A stretch of DNA of 64,000 nucleotides from Pseudomonas sp. N40(2020). GTDB taxonomy: Bacteria > Pseudomonadota > Gammaproteobacteria > Pseudomonadales > Pseudomonadaceae. The DNA is taken from assembly GCF_014472415.1 (NCBI RefSeq), contig NZ_JACSZV010000027.1:1-64000 (forward strand), written 5' to 3'. The notes under the pieces are model-generated. The model was not told where the DNA came from, did no database searches, and worked only from the letters and a program-made list of their open reading frames with translations. Every line of letters begins with the position of its first letter. Within the stretch, counting starts at the first letter, position 1. Position numbers and translations under genes: made by a program. Shown here piece by piece: positions 53,815 to 63,135 of this stretch.

Positions 53815-54993
53815 TTGCGCTCTACCGAAGTCGTGATCATTGGCGCTGGCGCCGCTGGATTGATGTGTGCACTGACCGCCGCCGGGCGTGGCCGTCAGGT
53901 ACTGCTGCTCGACCATGCGAACAAGGCCGGCAAGAAAATCCTGATGTCGGGCGGTGGTCGCTGCAATTTCACCAACATGTACACCGAACCAAGCAATTTC
54001 CTTTCGCAAAACCCGCACTTCTGCAAATCCGCACTGGCGCGCTACACCCAGTGGGATTTCATCGGCATGGTCGGCAAGCACGCCGTGCCGTATCACGAGA
54101 AAAAACTCGGCCAGTTGTTTTGCGATAACAAGTCCAGCGACATCCTCGGCATGCTGCTGGACGAGTGCGATCAGGTCGGCGTCGAGTTGCACCTCGATAC
54201 CTCGATCCAGACCATCGAAAAAATCGAGAGCGGTTACCTGCTCGACACCACTCTCGGCCAGATCCAGTGCCAGTCGCTGGTAATCGCCACCGGCGGTCTG
54301 TCGATCCCCACGCTAGGCGCCACCGGTTTCGGTTATCAGGTGGCCAAACAGTTCGGCCACGAACTGCTGCCGACCCGCGCCGGCCTGGTGCCGTTCACCA
54401 TCACCGATCAGCTCAAGGACTTGTGCACGGAGCTGTCCGGCACTTCCGTGGATTGTCTGGTGAGCTGCAACGACCAGAGTTTTCGCGAGAACATCCTGTT
54501 CACCCATCGCGGGCTCAGCGGTCCGGCGATTCTGCAGATCTCTTCGTTCTGGGAATCCGGCGACACGGTGGAGATCAATCTGCTGCCGGATCACGACGCG
54601 GCTACATGGCTGCAACAGCAAGTCGCCGAACGCCCGAACAGCGAACTGAAAACCCTGCTCGGTGAAATCTTCACCAAGAAGATGGCCAATCTGCTGGCGG
54701 ACAACTGGTTCGTCTCCAAACCGATGAAGCAATACACCCATGCCGAGCTGGCGGAAATCGCCGACAAGCTGGGGAGCTGGAAAGTCGTTCCGGCCGGCAC
54801 CGAAGGTTATCGCACCGCCGAAGTTACGCTGGGTGGTGTCGATACTCGCGAAGTCTCCTCCAAGACCATGGAATCGCTGAAAAGCCCTGGCCTGTACTTC
54901 ATCGGCGAGGTGCTCGACGTCACCGGCCATCTGGGTGGCTTCAACTTCCAGTGGGCCTGGGCCTCGGGTTACGCTGCTGCGCAATACGTTTAA
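53815..54993 (+). CDS. HI0933/YhiN-family flavoprotein (NAD(P)/FAD-dependent)
   Basis: The 392 residues from a TTG start at 53815 follow GAGGA by seven bases. It has FAD motif VVIIGAGAAGLMCALTAAGRGR and the family hallmark KILMSGGGRCNFTNM, with VIATGGLSIPTLGATGFGYQ and a final GEVLDVTGHLGGFNFQWAWASG. Members are aminoacetone- or BaiN-type oxidoreductases by annotation; the real substrate is not established. Confidence 0.88.
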   Translation: MRSTEVVIIGAGAAGLMCALTAAGRGRQVLLLDHANKAGKKILMSGGGRCNFTNMYTEPSNFLSQNPHFCKSALARYTQWDFIGMVGKHAVPYHEKKLGQLFCDNKSSDILGMLLDECDQVGVELHLDTSIQTIEKIESGYLLDTTLGQIQCQSLVIATGGLSIPTLGATGFGYQVAKQFGHELLPTRAGLVPFTITDQLKDLCTELSGTSVDCLVSCNDQSFRENILFTHRGLSGPAILQISSFWESGDTVEINLLPDHDAATWLQQQVAERPNSELKTLLGEIFTKKMANLLADNWFVSKPMKQYTHAELAEIADKLGSWKVVPAGTEGYRTAEVTLGGVDTREVSSKTMESLKSPGLYFIGEVLDVTGHLGGFNFQWAWASGYAAAQYV

Positions 54994-55015
54994 TTCAAAG
55001 CTAAATACAAAAACC

Positions 55016-55105
55016 TGTGGGAGCTGGCTTGCCAGCGATGAGGCCGGCAGATTCAACATCATTGTTGACTGTCAGGCAGCCATCGCTGGCAAGCCAGCTC
55101 CCACA
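55016..55105. repeat. Inverted REP pair, GTGGGAGCTGGC family
   Basis: TGTGGGAGCTGGCTTGCCAG and its inverse CTGGCAAGCCAGCTCCCACA lie about 45 bases apart after the flavoprotein gene. The remainder of 54994-55247 contains no gene. Confidence 0.88.
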
Positions 55106-55247
55106 GGGTTATGTGCCCCATTCAAGATTTAATCCGGCACAAGATCTCAAAGGAACACTTTTTGCTGTCAGATGTGATCGGCGCCATTGCGTCGGCGTCA
55201 TTACTGGCTCAATTTAGCGGCATCGCCTCGGAAGGCCTTCGCACTTC

Positions 55248-57431
55248 ATGTCCTCGACCTCGTTTCGTCAGTCTTTGCGGCGCCTGTGGGCGCTGGATAA
55301 ATTCAGCTATAGCGTGCGGGTGTTCATCGCCCTGACCGGCAGCATGGCGCTGTGTTGGTATCAGGATGAAATGGGGCTGCTGATCCCGTTGTTCCTGGGG
55401 ATTATCGCCAGCGCCCTGGCCGAGACCGACGACAGTTGGCAGGGCCGCCTCAACGCACTCGCCGTGACGCTGGTGTGTTTCAGCATCGCCGCGCTTTCGG
55501 TGGAATTACTTTTCCCCTACCCCATCGTGTTTGCCGTCGCTCTGGCACTGGCCAGTTTCGGCCTGACCATGCTCGGTGCGCTCGGTGAGCGTTATGGTGC
55601 GATCGCGTCGGCGACCTTGATTCTCTCCGTGTACACGATGATCGGCGTCGATCAGCGCGGTGGCGCGGTGATCGATTTCTGGCATGAACCGATGCTGCTG
55701 GTGGCGGGCGCCGCTTGGTACGGCTTGCTCTCGGTGCTGTGGCAGGCGATGTTTTCCAATCAGCCGGTGCAGCAGAGTCTGGCGCGGTTATTCCGTGAAC
55801 TCGGGTTCTACCTGAAGCTGAAATCCTCGCTGTTCGAGCCGGTCCGGCAGATGGACGTCGAAGCCCGGCGCCTGGAACTGGCCCAGCAAAATGGCCGCGT
55901 GGTCGCTGCACTGAACAGCGCCAAGGAAATCATCCTGCACCGGGTCGGCAACGGTCGCCCCGGCTCGAAAGTCAGCCGTTACCTGAAGCTGTACTTCCTC
56001 GCCCAGGACATTCACGAACGCGCCAGCTCTTCGCACTATCCGTACAACGCGCTGGCCGAAGCGTTCTTCCACAGCGACGTGCTGTTCCGCTGCCAGCGCC
56101 TGCTGCGCCAGCAAGGCAAGGCCTGCCGGGCGCTGGCCGAATCGATCCAGATGCGCCAGCCGTTCGTCTACGACGCCAGTTTCGCCGAAGCCCTGAGCGA
56201 CCTCGACGCCTCCCTCGAACACCTGCGCATCCAGAGCAATCCGGCCTGGCGCGGCCTGCTGCGGTCACTGCGCGCACTGGCGGCCAACCTCGGCACCCTC
56301 GACCGTCTGCTCAGCGACGCCAGCAACCCCGACGCCTTGGCCGACGCCACCGACAGCAGCCTGCTCGACCGCTCGCCACGCAATCTGAAAGACGTGTGGA
56401 TTCGCCTGCGCACACAACTGACGCCGACTTCGCTGCTGTTCCGCCACGCCCTGCGTTTGCCGCTGGCATTGAGCATCGGCTACGGCATGGTGCATTTGAT
56501 TCACCCGTCGCAAGGCTACTGGATCATCCTCACCACGCTGTTCGTCTGCCAGCCGAACTACGGCGCCACGCGACGCAAACTCGGTCAGCGGATTCTCGGT
56601 ACGGCCATCGGCCTGACCGTGGCATGGGCACTGTTCGATCTGTTCCCGAGCCCGTTGGTGCAGTCGTGCTTCGCCATCGCTGCCGGGGTGGTGTTCTTTA
56701 CCAACCGCACCACCCGCTACACCCTGGCGACGGCAGCGATCACCATCATGGTGTTGTTCTGCTTCAATCAGGTCGGCGATGGTTACGGACTGTTCCTGCC
56801 ACGGCTGTTCGATACCCTGCTCGGCAGCCTGATCGCCGGCCTGACGGTGTTCCTGTTCCTGCCGGACTGGCAGGGTCGACGCCTGAACAAAGTGCTGGCC
56901 AACACCCTGACCTGCAACAGCATCTACCTGCGCCAGATCATGCAGCAATACGCCGCCGGCAAGAGCGACGACCTCGCTTATCGCCTGGCCCGGCGCAACG
57001 CGCACAACGCCGATGCGGCGCTGTCGACGACGCTGGCGAACATGCTGATGGAACCGGGGCATTTCCGGAAGGAAGCGGATGTCGGTTTCCGCTTTCTGGT
57101 GCTGTCGCACACCTTGCTCAGTTATCTGTCAGGGCTGGGCGCGCATCGCGAGACTCAGTTGCCGGCCGATGTGCGCGAACATTTGATTGACGGTGCCGGC
57201 GTGAAACTGGCGGCGAGCATCGATGAAATCGCCCAAGGGCTGGCGAGCAAGCAGCCAGTGGCGATTCAGAGTGATGAAGAAGAAGCGCTGGCCAATGAGC
57301 TGGAGCAGATGCCGGATGAGATTGATGAGGGGCAGCGGTTGGTACAGACGCAACTGGCGCTGATCTGCCGGCAGCTTGGGCCGTTGCGCACGCTGGCGGC
57401 GCACCTTATCAAAGACACTGCCGAGGTTTGA
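55248..57431 (+). CDS. yccS: YccS-family (FUSC-like) membrane protein
   Basis: This 727-residue inner-membrane protein has two blocks of hydrophobic segments (about 25-165 and 400-540), each followed by a large cytoplasmic part, the usual layout of YccS/YhfK and related FUSC transporters. Recognisable segments are ADTDDSWQGRLNAL-like AETDDSWQGRLNALAVTLV and TTLFVCQPNYGATRRKLGQRILGT. Function is unproven; the family is related to aromatic acid and fusaric acid exporters. The ribosome site is weak. It converges on the 57448 gene with 16 bases between. Confidence 0.85.
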   Translation: MSSTSFRQSLRRLWALDKFSYSVRVFIALTGSMALCWYQDEMGLLIPLFLGIIASALAETDDSWQGRLNALAVTLVCFSIAALSVELLFPYPIVFAVALALASFGLTMLGALGERYGAIASATLILSVYTMIGVDQRGGAVIDFWHEPMLLVAGAAWYGLLSVLWQAMFSNQPVQQSLARLFRELGFYLKLKSSLFEPVRQMDVEARRLELAQQNGRVVAALNSAKEIILHRVGNGRPGSKVSRYLKLYFLAQDIHERASSSHYPYNALAEAFFHSDVLFRCQRLLRQQGKACRALAESIQMRQPFVYDASFAEALSDLDASLEHLRIQSNPAWRGLLRSLRALAANLGTLDRLLSDASNPDALADATDSSLLDRSPRNLKDVWIRLRTQLTPTSLLFRHALRLPLALSIGYGMVHLIHPSQGYWIILTTLFVCQPNYGATRRKLGQRILGTAIGLTVAWALFDLFPSPLVQSCFAIAAGVVFFTNRTTRYTLATAAITIMVLFCFNQVGDGYGLFLPRLFDTLLGSLIAGLTVFLFLPDWQGRRLNKVLANTLTCNSIYLRQIMQQYAAGKSDDLAYRLARRNAHNADAALSTTLANMLMEPGHFRKEADVGFRFLVLSHTLLSYLSGLGAHRETQLPADVREHLIDGAGVKLAASIDEIAQGLASKQPVAIQSDEEEALANELEQMPDEIDEGQRLVQTQLALICRQLGPLRTLAAHLIKDTAEV

Positions 57432-57447
57432 GGTGGCCGGACTGGCC

Positions 57448-58185
57448 TCACATCCCATGCTGCCTCAGCAATTTGTCATAACTGCCATCCGCCTTCATCG
57501 CCTCAATCGCCTTATCAAACCCCGCGACAATCTGCTCATGCTGCGGATTCTTCAGGCTCACCAAGATATGCAGGCTGTTCTCGCTCAACGGCTTGGGCAA
57601 AAACTCCACGGCACTGCGCACTTTCGGTGATTCCCGTGCCAGGTAATGCCGCGCGACATATTCATCTTCCAGCGTCAGCTTGACCCGATCCGCCGCGAGC
57701 ATACGCACCGCCATCGCAAAGTTATGCACAGGGACTTTCTGCAACGCGGTGTCGGCATCGAACGGCGGCGAGTAGGCATAACCGCGTACCACGGCAATCG
57801 GATAAGTGTGCAGTTGCTGCAAGTTGCTGTATTCGAGGGGCGTGTCTTTGCGCTTGAGGAAGCGGATGCGATTAACCAGATACTCACCGGAAAATTGCCC
57901 GAATTTCGTGCGCTCATCGTTGTACCAGGCGTTGACCAGCACATCGTAGCGTCCCTCACCGACACCCAGCAGCGCCCGCGCCCATGGCACTTGCTCATAA
58001 TCGCTGGCATAACCGGCCCGAGCCAGCGCGGTGCTGACAATGTCGGTGGCCAGACCGCCGTTGACCAGCGTGTCGTCAGTAAAGGGCGGCCAGATATCAA
58101 ACACCAGCCGCAGCTTTTCGGCTGCAGCGGCTTGGGCCAGCAAGAGCAATCCGATCAAAGCAAAAGCTCGATGCAGTCGCGGCAT
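57448..58185 (-). CDS. Periplasmic substrate-binding protein (SBP_bac_3 type)
   Basis: This 245-residue protein has a signal peptide (MPRLHRAFALIGLLLLAQAA, cut near AAAEK). It shows the family-3 plan: LVFDIWPPFTDD, VNGGLATDIVSTALARAGY, GRYDVLVNAWYNDERTKFGQFS and a final MKADGSYDKLLRQHG. No permease or ATPase is adjacent, so it may be an orphan receptor or sensor partner. An AAGGAT site precedes the ATG. The ligand cannot be inferred. Confidence 0.83.
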   Translation of the reverse strand: MPRLHRAFALIGLLLLAQAAAAEKLRLVFDIWPPFTDDTLVNGGLATDIVSTALARAGYASDYEQVPWARALLGVGEGRYDVLVNAWYNDERTKFGQFSGEYLVNRIRFLKRKDTPLEYSNLQQLHTYPIAVVRGYAYSPPFDADTALQKVPVHNFAMAVRMLAADRVKLTLEDEYVARHYLARESPKVRSAVEFLPKPLSENSLHILVSLKNPQHEQIVAGFDKAIEAMKADGSYDKLLRQHGM

Positions 58186-58440
58186 GCTTGAAAATCCTTA
58201 GCGGGCGGCACGCCCGGCGTGTTTCCAGTCAAAACCCCAAGGCCCCGTACCGGCAAAACCCAGGCCCTAACATTAGCTCATTGCAGCCAGTGCACAGCGT
58301 TCCCCAGCAGATTACACAAAGAAGTCACCGGTGCGAGAAAGGAATGATGGCATTTTGACCTTTGTCACAGACTCTTACGCCATACAGACATCTTTCGCGC
58401 CTGCGCTTAGTATCGGGCGACACGTTCAAGGAATCGGAAA

Positions 58441-58893
58441 ATGACAATCGAATGGGTCTGCAAACATCACAGCGACTTGGGCAAAGAACAGCTCTACGCC
58501 CTTTTGAAGCTGCGCTCGGAAGTGTTCGTGGTCGAACAGAAATGCGCCTATCCGGACCTCGACGGCCAGGACCTGGACGGCGATACCTACCACCTGATGG
58601 GTTGGGAGGATGACCAGTTGATGGCGTATCTGCGCCTGCTGGACCCGGAGTCCCAGGGCGGCGACGTGGTGATCGGCCGCGTGATCACCGCGCCACAAGG
58701 ACGGGGCAAAGGGCTGGGGCACGAGATGATGGAGCAGGCGCTGAAACAGGCCGAGAAACACTGGCCGCAGGTGCCAATCTATCTGTCGGCGCAGGCGCAT
58801 CTGCAGGGGTATTACGGCAAGTACGGGTTTGTGGTGGCGGGTGAGGAATATCTGGAGGATGACATTCCACATATCGGGATGCGGCGCGCTTAA
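58441..58893 (+). CDS. elaA: ElaA-family GNAT N-acetyltransferase
   Basis: This 150-residue protein shows the ElaA pattern YALLKLRSEVFVVEQKCAYPDLDGQDLDGDTYHL and the acetyl-CoA loop RVITAPQGRGKGLGHEMM, closing with GYYGKYGFVVAGEEYLEDDIPHIGM. AAGGAATC precedes the ATG. Substrate unknown. It diverges from the binding-protein gene across a gap of about 255 bases (58186-58440) in which I see promoters at most. Confidence 0.93.
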   Translation: MTIEWVCKHHSDLGKEQLYALLKLRSEVFVVEQKCAYPDLDGQDLDGDTYHLMGWEDDQLMAYLRLLDPESQGGDVVIGRVITAPQGRGKGLGHEMMEQALKQAEKHWPQVPIYLSAQAHLQGYYGKYGFVVAGEEYLEDDIPHIGMRRA

Positions 58894-58900
58894 GGGCCTT

Positions 58901-58964
58901 TTCGCGAGCAGGCTCGCTCCCACATTTGGAATGCATTTTCCTGTGGGAGCGAGCCTGCTCGCGA
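58901..58964. repeat. REP pair after elaA
   Basis: TTCGCGAGCAGGCTCGCTCC and the inverted GGAGCGAGCCTGCTCGCGA form an almost continuous palindrome. It belongs to the GTGGGAGC family and lies in the convergent elaA-59005 gap. Confidence 0.88.
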
Positions 58965-58981
58965 TGGCGTCAGCTCAGTCA

Positions 58982-59009
58982 ACTCAGGACTCAGGACTCA
59001 GGACTCAGG
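58982..59009. repeat. Four tandem copies of a heptamer (ACTCAGG)
   Basis: ACTCAGG is repeated exactly four times. The last copy contains the stop codon of the minus-strand gene that ends at 59005 (TGA of CCTGAGT). Seven-base units can change number by slippage, which here would alter only sequence after the stop. Confidence 0.85.
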
Positions 59010-59301
59010 TATATTCCAGCACTGCCTTGATCTGCCGCAAATTACGCTCGATCCACCCCCGATCAATCGCCCCCCACTCGCGAATCCGATAACGCCCGGC
59101 ATGGTTGCGAGCGCCCTCTTCCTGTTCGAACTCGCAGACGATATCCAGATCCGCCAACGCGGCAATCGTGTCCTGCGCCGTGCGCCGGGGCATGCCGGTG
59201 ACTTCGGTCAGCGTCGGCACACTCGGAGCCAGGCCGCTGTCGATCAGATACGCCACATACAAGCGGCGATAGAAACTGCTTTTGGTCTTGCTTACGTCCA
59301 T
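59005..59301 (-). CDS. Small winged-helix DNA-binding protein
   Basis: The 98 residues from MDVSKTKSSFYRRLYVAYLIDSG have AGGAAGG upstream of the ATG at 59301. The helix-turn-helix is APSVPTLTEVTGMPRRTAQDTIAALADLDI, followed by a wing (GRYRIREWG). It resembles the FaeA/YfeC-like winged-helix proteins common in pseudomonads. Its targets are unknown. Its start lies 27 bases after the end of the metallopeptidase gene on the same strand, so the two are probably co-transcribed. Confidence 0.75.
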   Translation of the reverse strand: MDVSKTKSSFYRRLYVAYLIDSGLAPSVPTLTEVTGMPRRTAQDTIAALADLDIVCEFEQEEGARNHAGRYRIREWGAIDRGWIERNLRQIKAVLEYT

Positions 59302-59327
59302 CCACACCTTCCTGGTTGCGACTGTTG

Positions 59328-59819
59328 TTATTGCATGTCCCGCCACGTCAGATACACCCGCAGATCAAACTCGACCTGGTGATACCCCGGCAGCATGTGC
59401 TCACACAATTTATAAAACGCCTTGTTGTGATCCGACTCTTTGAAGTGCGCCAGCTCATGCACCACGATCATTTTCAGAAAGTCCGGCGCGGCGTCCTTGA
59501 ACAGCGAGGCGATACGAATCTCTTTCTTGGCCTTGAGCTTGCCGCCCTGCACGCGTGAAACCGTGGTGTGCAGACCAAGGGCGCGGTGGGTCAGGTCGAG
59601 GCGGTTGTCGAACAGCACTTTGTCGATGGCCGGAGCATTACGCAGGTATTCCTGCTTCAGATCCAGCGCGTAGCTGTACAACGCCTTGTCGCTCTGCACG
59701 TCATGCCGCCCCGAGTAACGTTGATCCAGGTATTCACCCAGACGCCCGTCGGCGATCAGCTGGCGCACCTGATCCTGCAATTGCGCGGGATAGGCCTGGA
59801 GATACTTCAACACAGTCAT
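59328..59819 (-). CDS. YgjP-like (M48-related) zinc metallopeptidase
   Basis: The 163 residues start MTVLKYLQAYPAQLQDQVRQ at 59819. The zinc motif is MIVVHELAHFKESDHNKAFYKLCE, matching the YgjP/WLM group (HELxH, then a His downstream). There is no signal peptide. Function unknown; relatives include the SprT and UPF0758-adjacent metallopeptidase YgjP. It starts shortly after the end of the GGDEF/EAL gene on the same strand. Confidence 0.85.
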   Translation of the reverse strand: MTVLKYLQAYPAQLQDQVRQLIADGRLGEYLDQRYSGRHDVQSDKALYSYALDLKQEYLRNAPAIDKVLFDNRLDLTHRALGLHTTVSRVQGGKLKAKKEIRIASLFKDAAPDFLKMIVVHELAHFKESDHNKAFYKLCEHMLPGYHQVEFDLRVYLTWRDMQ

Positions 59820-59863
59820 GGACGGGCGACACGGTTCGAAAAAGGTGTGCCAGTGTAGCGAAT

Positions 59864-61987
59864 TCAACCGGGCAACGCGCTCCAGTCAAACGGCTCGGCG
59901 AAGCTGGCAGCATCCTCGGCGATCAATGGACGCGCGACGAGGAAGCCTTGCACATATTCGCAGCCGTGAGCTTGCAGCCATTGGTATTGCTCGATGGTCT
60001 CGACACCCTCGGCAATCACCAGCAAACCGTACTGCTTGCACAGACTGATGACTGTGCTCACCAGTGAAGCGTCCCGCGACGAATCAGGCAATCGGGCGAT
60101 GAGGTGCCGGTCGAGCTTGAGCGTGTCCAGTTCCAGATCGCGCAGATGCGCCAGTGAACAAGGCCCGGAGCCGAAGTCATCCAGCGCCACCCGCACCCCG
60201 AGATTGCGCAGCAAGCGCAACTGTTTACGGGTTTCGTCCGGATTTTGCATCAAGGCTTCTTCGGTGACCTCGACCTCCAGTTGCCGTGGCTGCAAAGCGT
60301 GCCGTTCCATGACCTGGCGCAACTCGGTGACCAGATTCGGCAGGCTGAACTGGGTGTTGCTCAAACTCACGCCGAGCACCAGATCTTCGGCAAACAAGGT
60401 TTCCCAGGCTTTGCGCTGGCCGGCGCCGCGATGATAAATCCAGCTGCCGAGACGACTGATCAGCCGCGCCTCTTCCAGCAACGGCAAAAACAGACCCGGC
60501 GGCACATCACCCACGCTCGGGTGCTGCCAGCGCAACAACGCCTCAAAGCCACGAATCTGGCCGCTGTCGATGGCCACCTGCGGTTGATAGACCAGGTTGA
60601 AATCACGGTTTTCGATGGCGGCGCGCACGCTCTCTTCCAGCATCAGACGCGAACGCGCCCGGCCGTTCATTTCATGATCGTAAAAGCGATATTGCTGACG
60701 CCCGGCACGCTTGGCTTCGTACATGGCAATGTCAGAGGCGCGCAGCAGACCGTCGAGGTTCGATCCGCAATCAGGGTATGTCGCGATACCGATACTGGCG
60801 CCCAGCGCGATATCCAGCCCTTCGATTTGCTGACAGATCGACACTCTTTCGATGAGTTTCTCGGCAATCTTCGCCGCCTGCTCGGGAAACTCCAGATCCA
60901 GCAGCGCGGTAAATTCATCACCGCCCATGCGCGCCAGAATATCGAACGGCCGCAGACACGCCTTCAACTGCTCGGACACCCAGCGCAGCACGCGGTCGCC
61001 TGCATCATGGCCGAGGGAATCGTTGACCCGTTTGAAGCCGTCCAGATCCAGATAAAGCAGCACCCAACTGCTGTCGCTGCGCTCACCGCGCAATAGCAGA
61101 TTTTCCACGGTCTGGTAAAAACCGCGACGGTTGAGTAAACCGGTCAGCGGATCGGTGACGGCCTGAAATTCCAGTTGCTGATGCAGATGGCGCACCACCG
61201 ACATGTCCAGCACCGTCACCACCATCGCCTGTTGTTCGGAAGGTAACGGCGCACAGGACAGCGCCACCGGCACCTGCTGACCCGGCGCGGTGCGCAGCAG
61301 AGCATCGTGCAGCCGCAGGGTTTCGCCGCGCTGATAGCTTGTACGGAATTCGGAATCGGCCCACACGGGAATGTGCGGTTTCTGCAGATAATCGAGAAAC
61401 TCCTTACCGTCCAACTCCTTCACCGGCGCATTGAGCAACCGTGAGATCGCCGGATTAGCAAAGCGGATCAAGCCGTCCTCGCCCAAAACCAGAATGCCCT
61501 CGGCGGCGTTATCCAGCACCGAAGCATTGAAGGCCCGGGCGGATTCCAGATCCCGGCTCAGGCGCTGCAAAGCCCGGCGATTGCGCTGATGCTCAAGCAA
61601 CGCTTGCACTTTGGGCTTGAGAATCTGCGGATCGAACGGTTTGAACAGGTAATCCACCGCGCCACTGGCGTAGCCCTTGATCACGGCGTCCTGGGACTGT
61701 TCGTTAGCGGTGAGGAAGATGATCGGCGTAAGCCGCGTACGCTGACTGCCGCGCATCAGTCGCGCGACTTCAAAGCCGTCCATGCCCGGCATCTGCACGT
61801 CCAGCAGCACCAGATCGACGTCGTGTTCGAGGAGGATATTCAGCGCCTCGAAACCGGAGGCGGCGGTCAGCACGTGCCAATCCTGACGCTGCAGCAACGC
61901 GCGCATGCTGATCAGGTTTTGAGGGTAATCATCAACGATCAAAAGGACAGAGTTGCCTTCACCTGGCTGGGGTTGCGCGCATTCCAT
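59864..61987 (-). CDS. REC-PAS-GGDEF-EAL response regulator for cyclic di-GMP
   Basis: The domain order is receiver (VLLIVDDYPQNLISM, phospho-Asp in LVLLDVQMPGMDGFEV), short coiled coil, PAS (ASVLDNAAEGILVLGEDGLIRFAN), GGDEF (ILARMGGDEFTALL) and EAL (GFEALLRWQHP, VALDDFGSGPCSLAHL). Both catalytic motifs look intact, so it could make or degrade cyclic di-GMP. No histidine kinase is adjacent. I start at the ATG at 61987 (MECAQPQPGEGNSVLL, 707 residues); an in-frame ATG at 62050 would add 21 residues. Confidence 0.92.
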   Translation of the reverse strand: MECAQPQPGEGNSVLLIVDDYPQNLISMRALLQRQDWHVLTAASGFEALNILLEHDVDLVLLDVQMPGMDGFEVARLMRGSQRTRLTPIIFLTANEQSQDAVIKGYASGAVDYLFKPFDPQILKPKVQALLEHQRNRRALQRLSRDLESARAFNASVLDNAAEGILVLGEDGLIRFANPAISRLLNAPVKELDGKEFLDYLQKPHIPVWADSEFRTSYQRGETLRLHDALLRTAPGQQVPVALSCAPLPSEQQAMVVTVLDMSVVRHLHQQLEFQAVTDPLTGLLNRRGFYQTVENLLLRGERSDSSWVLLYLDLDGFKRVNDSLGHDAGDRVLRWVSEQLKACLRPFDILARMGGDEFTALLDLEFPEQAAKIAEKLIERVSICQQIEGLDIALGASIGIATYPDCGSNLDGLLRASDIAMYEAKRAGRQQYRFYDHEMNGRARSRLMLEESVRAAIENRDFNLVYQPQVAIDSGQIRGFEALLRWQHPSVGDVPPGLFLPLLEEARLISRLGSWIYHRGAGQRKAWETLFAEDLVLGVSLSNTQFSLPNLVTELRQVMERHALQPRQLEVEVTEEALMQNPDETRKQLRLLRNLGVRVALDDFGSGPCSLAHLRDLELDTLKLDRHLIARLPDSSRDASLVSTVISLCKQYGLLVIAEGVETIEQYQWLQAHGCEYVQGFLVARPLIAEDAASFAEPFDWSALPG

Positions 61988-62053
61988 GCTGCTTCTCTTA
62001 TCGGGACCACAGGCGGTTTTCCGGTTAAAACCGTACACATACTGAGCCATCAC

Positions 62054-62308
62054 TCTAGTCGCGGATCGACAAAAGCAGTAGCTGTCATCAGGCCATCATT
62101 TAACCAATGGCAGGTTTAGCCGACTAACGGTCAGTCCTGTAGCCCGCTAAAACCGGGATAGATGGCATTTCGACAGGATGTTGACGTCAATCGTCCGCCG
62201 GACGGCGGTTAACAAAAAATCCCTCTACGCTTATAAAGGCCGCCCCAAAACGCGCGGGCTAGAGCTTCTGGCATGCGCGTGCAGCGAAAATTGAGTGGAA
62301 GAACCGAC
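62054..62308. other. Divergent intergenic region between the GGDEF/EAL and alginate lyase genes
   Basis: No gene is supported. It is somewhat AT-rich near 62205-62245 (AACAAAAAATCCC, then CTTATAAAGG), which may hold the promoter of the lyase gene. I see no clear operator or hairpin. Confidence 0.4.
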
Positions 62309-62977
62309 ATGATCGATCTCGCAACCTGGAACCTCAGCGTTCCCGTTGGCAGCCCGCCATACACCGTCGAAACCTCCAAACTGGTGAAAGGCTTCAAGGA
62401 TCAGTACTTCCATTCCGATACCGGCACCCTGTTCTTCTGGTCACCGGTGACCGGGTCAAAAACCGAAAACGCCATCTACCCCCGCACCGAACTGCGCGAA
62501 ACCTACAGCAACGGCACCCTGCGCAACTGGTACTACCCCGACGCCGACAACCTGCTGCGCGCGACCCTCACGGTCAACAAAGTGCCGAGCTCCGGCAAAA
62601 TCGTCATCGGCCAGATCCACGCCTATGAAAGCCAGAAGCCGATGCTCAAACTCGAATACCAGTACAAGACCAAAACCGAAACCGGCAACCTGGTGATCAA
62701 AGTGCGCATGCATCCCGATGACGACGAAAGCCGCGTCATCACCCTCGCCACCGGGGTCAAACTCGATCGCGAATTCAACTACCTCATCCACTTAAGCCCC
62801 GGCGGCGCACTGGGCGTAAGTGCGGCGGGTTATCAGTGGGATTCGCAGATCAGCGCGACGTGGCGCAACAAGCCGTTGTATTTCAAGGCCGGGGTTTATG
62901 TGCAGGACAATACGGGGTACACGAGTGAGGGTGGGCAGGTGACGTTTAGCAAACTCGATATCGATCACGACAAATAA
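62309..62977 (+). CDS. Polysaccharide lyase family 7 alginate lyase
   Basis: The 222 residues from MIDLATWNLSVPVGSPP form a PL7 beta-jelly roll with all three signature motifs: YPRTELRE, GQIHAYE and LYFKAGVYVQ. The catalytic Arg, Gln/His and Tyr are in these. GGAAG precedes the ATG at 62309; no signal peptide is seen at this start or in the short upstream extension, so it is predicted cytoplasmic or exported by another route. The substrate is probably mannuronate- or guluronate-rich alginate. Confidence 0.9.
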   Translation: MIDLATWNLSVPVGSPPYTVETSKLVKGFKDQYFHSDTGTLFFWSPVTGSKTENAIYPRTELRETYSNGTLRNWYYPDADNLLRATLTVNKVPSSGKIVIGQIHAYESQKPMLKLEYQYKTKTETGNLVIKVRMHPDDDESRVITLATGVKLDREFNYLIHLSPGGALGVSAAGYQWDSQISATWRNKPLYFKAGVYVQDNTGYTSEGGQVTFSKLDIDHDK

Positions 62978-63135
62978 TCCCCGCATTTAAACGGCGTTGT
63001 TTAGATCGGTCGGCGGTTACTTCCGGATGCCTACAACAGCTTGCGTCGTTGCCTACGGGTACGCCAGAATCCGCCGGCTTGTGCGCCTGGAGGGCCATCG
63101 GTAACTTGATTCGCGTCACTGATTTCCAGTGATCG

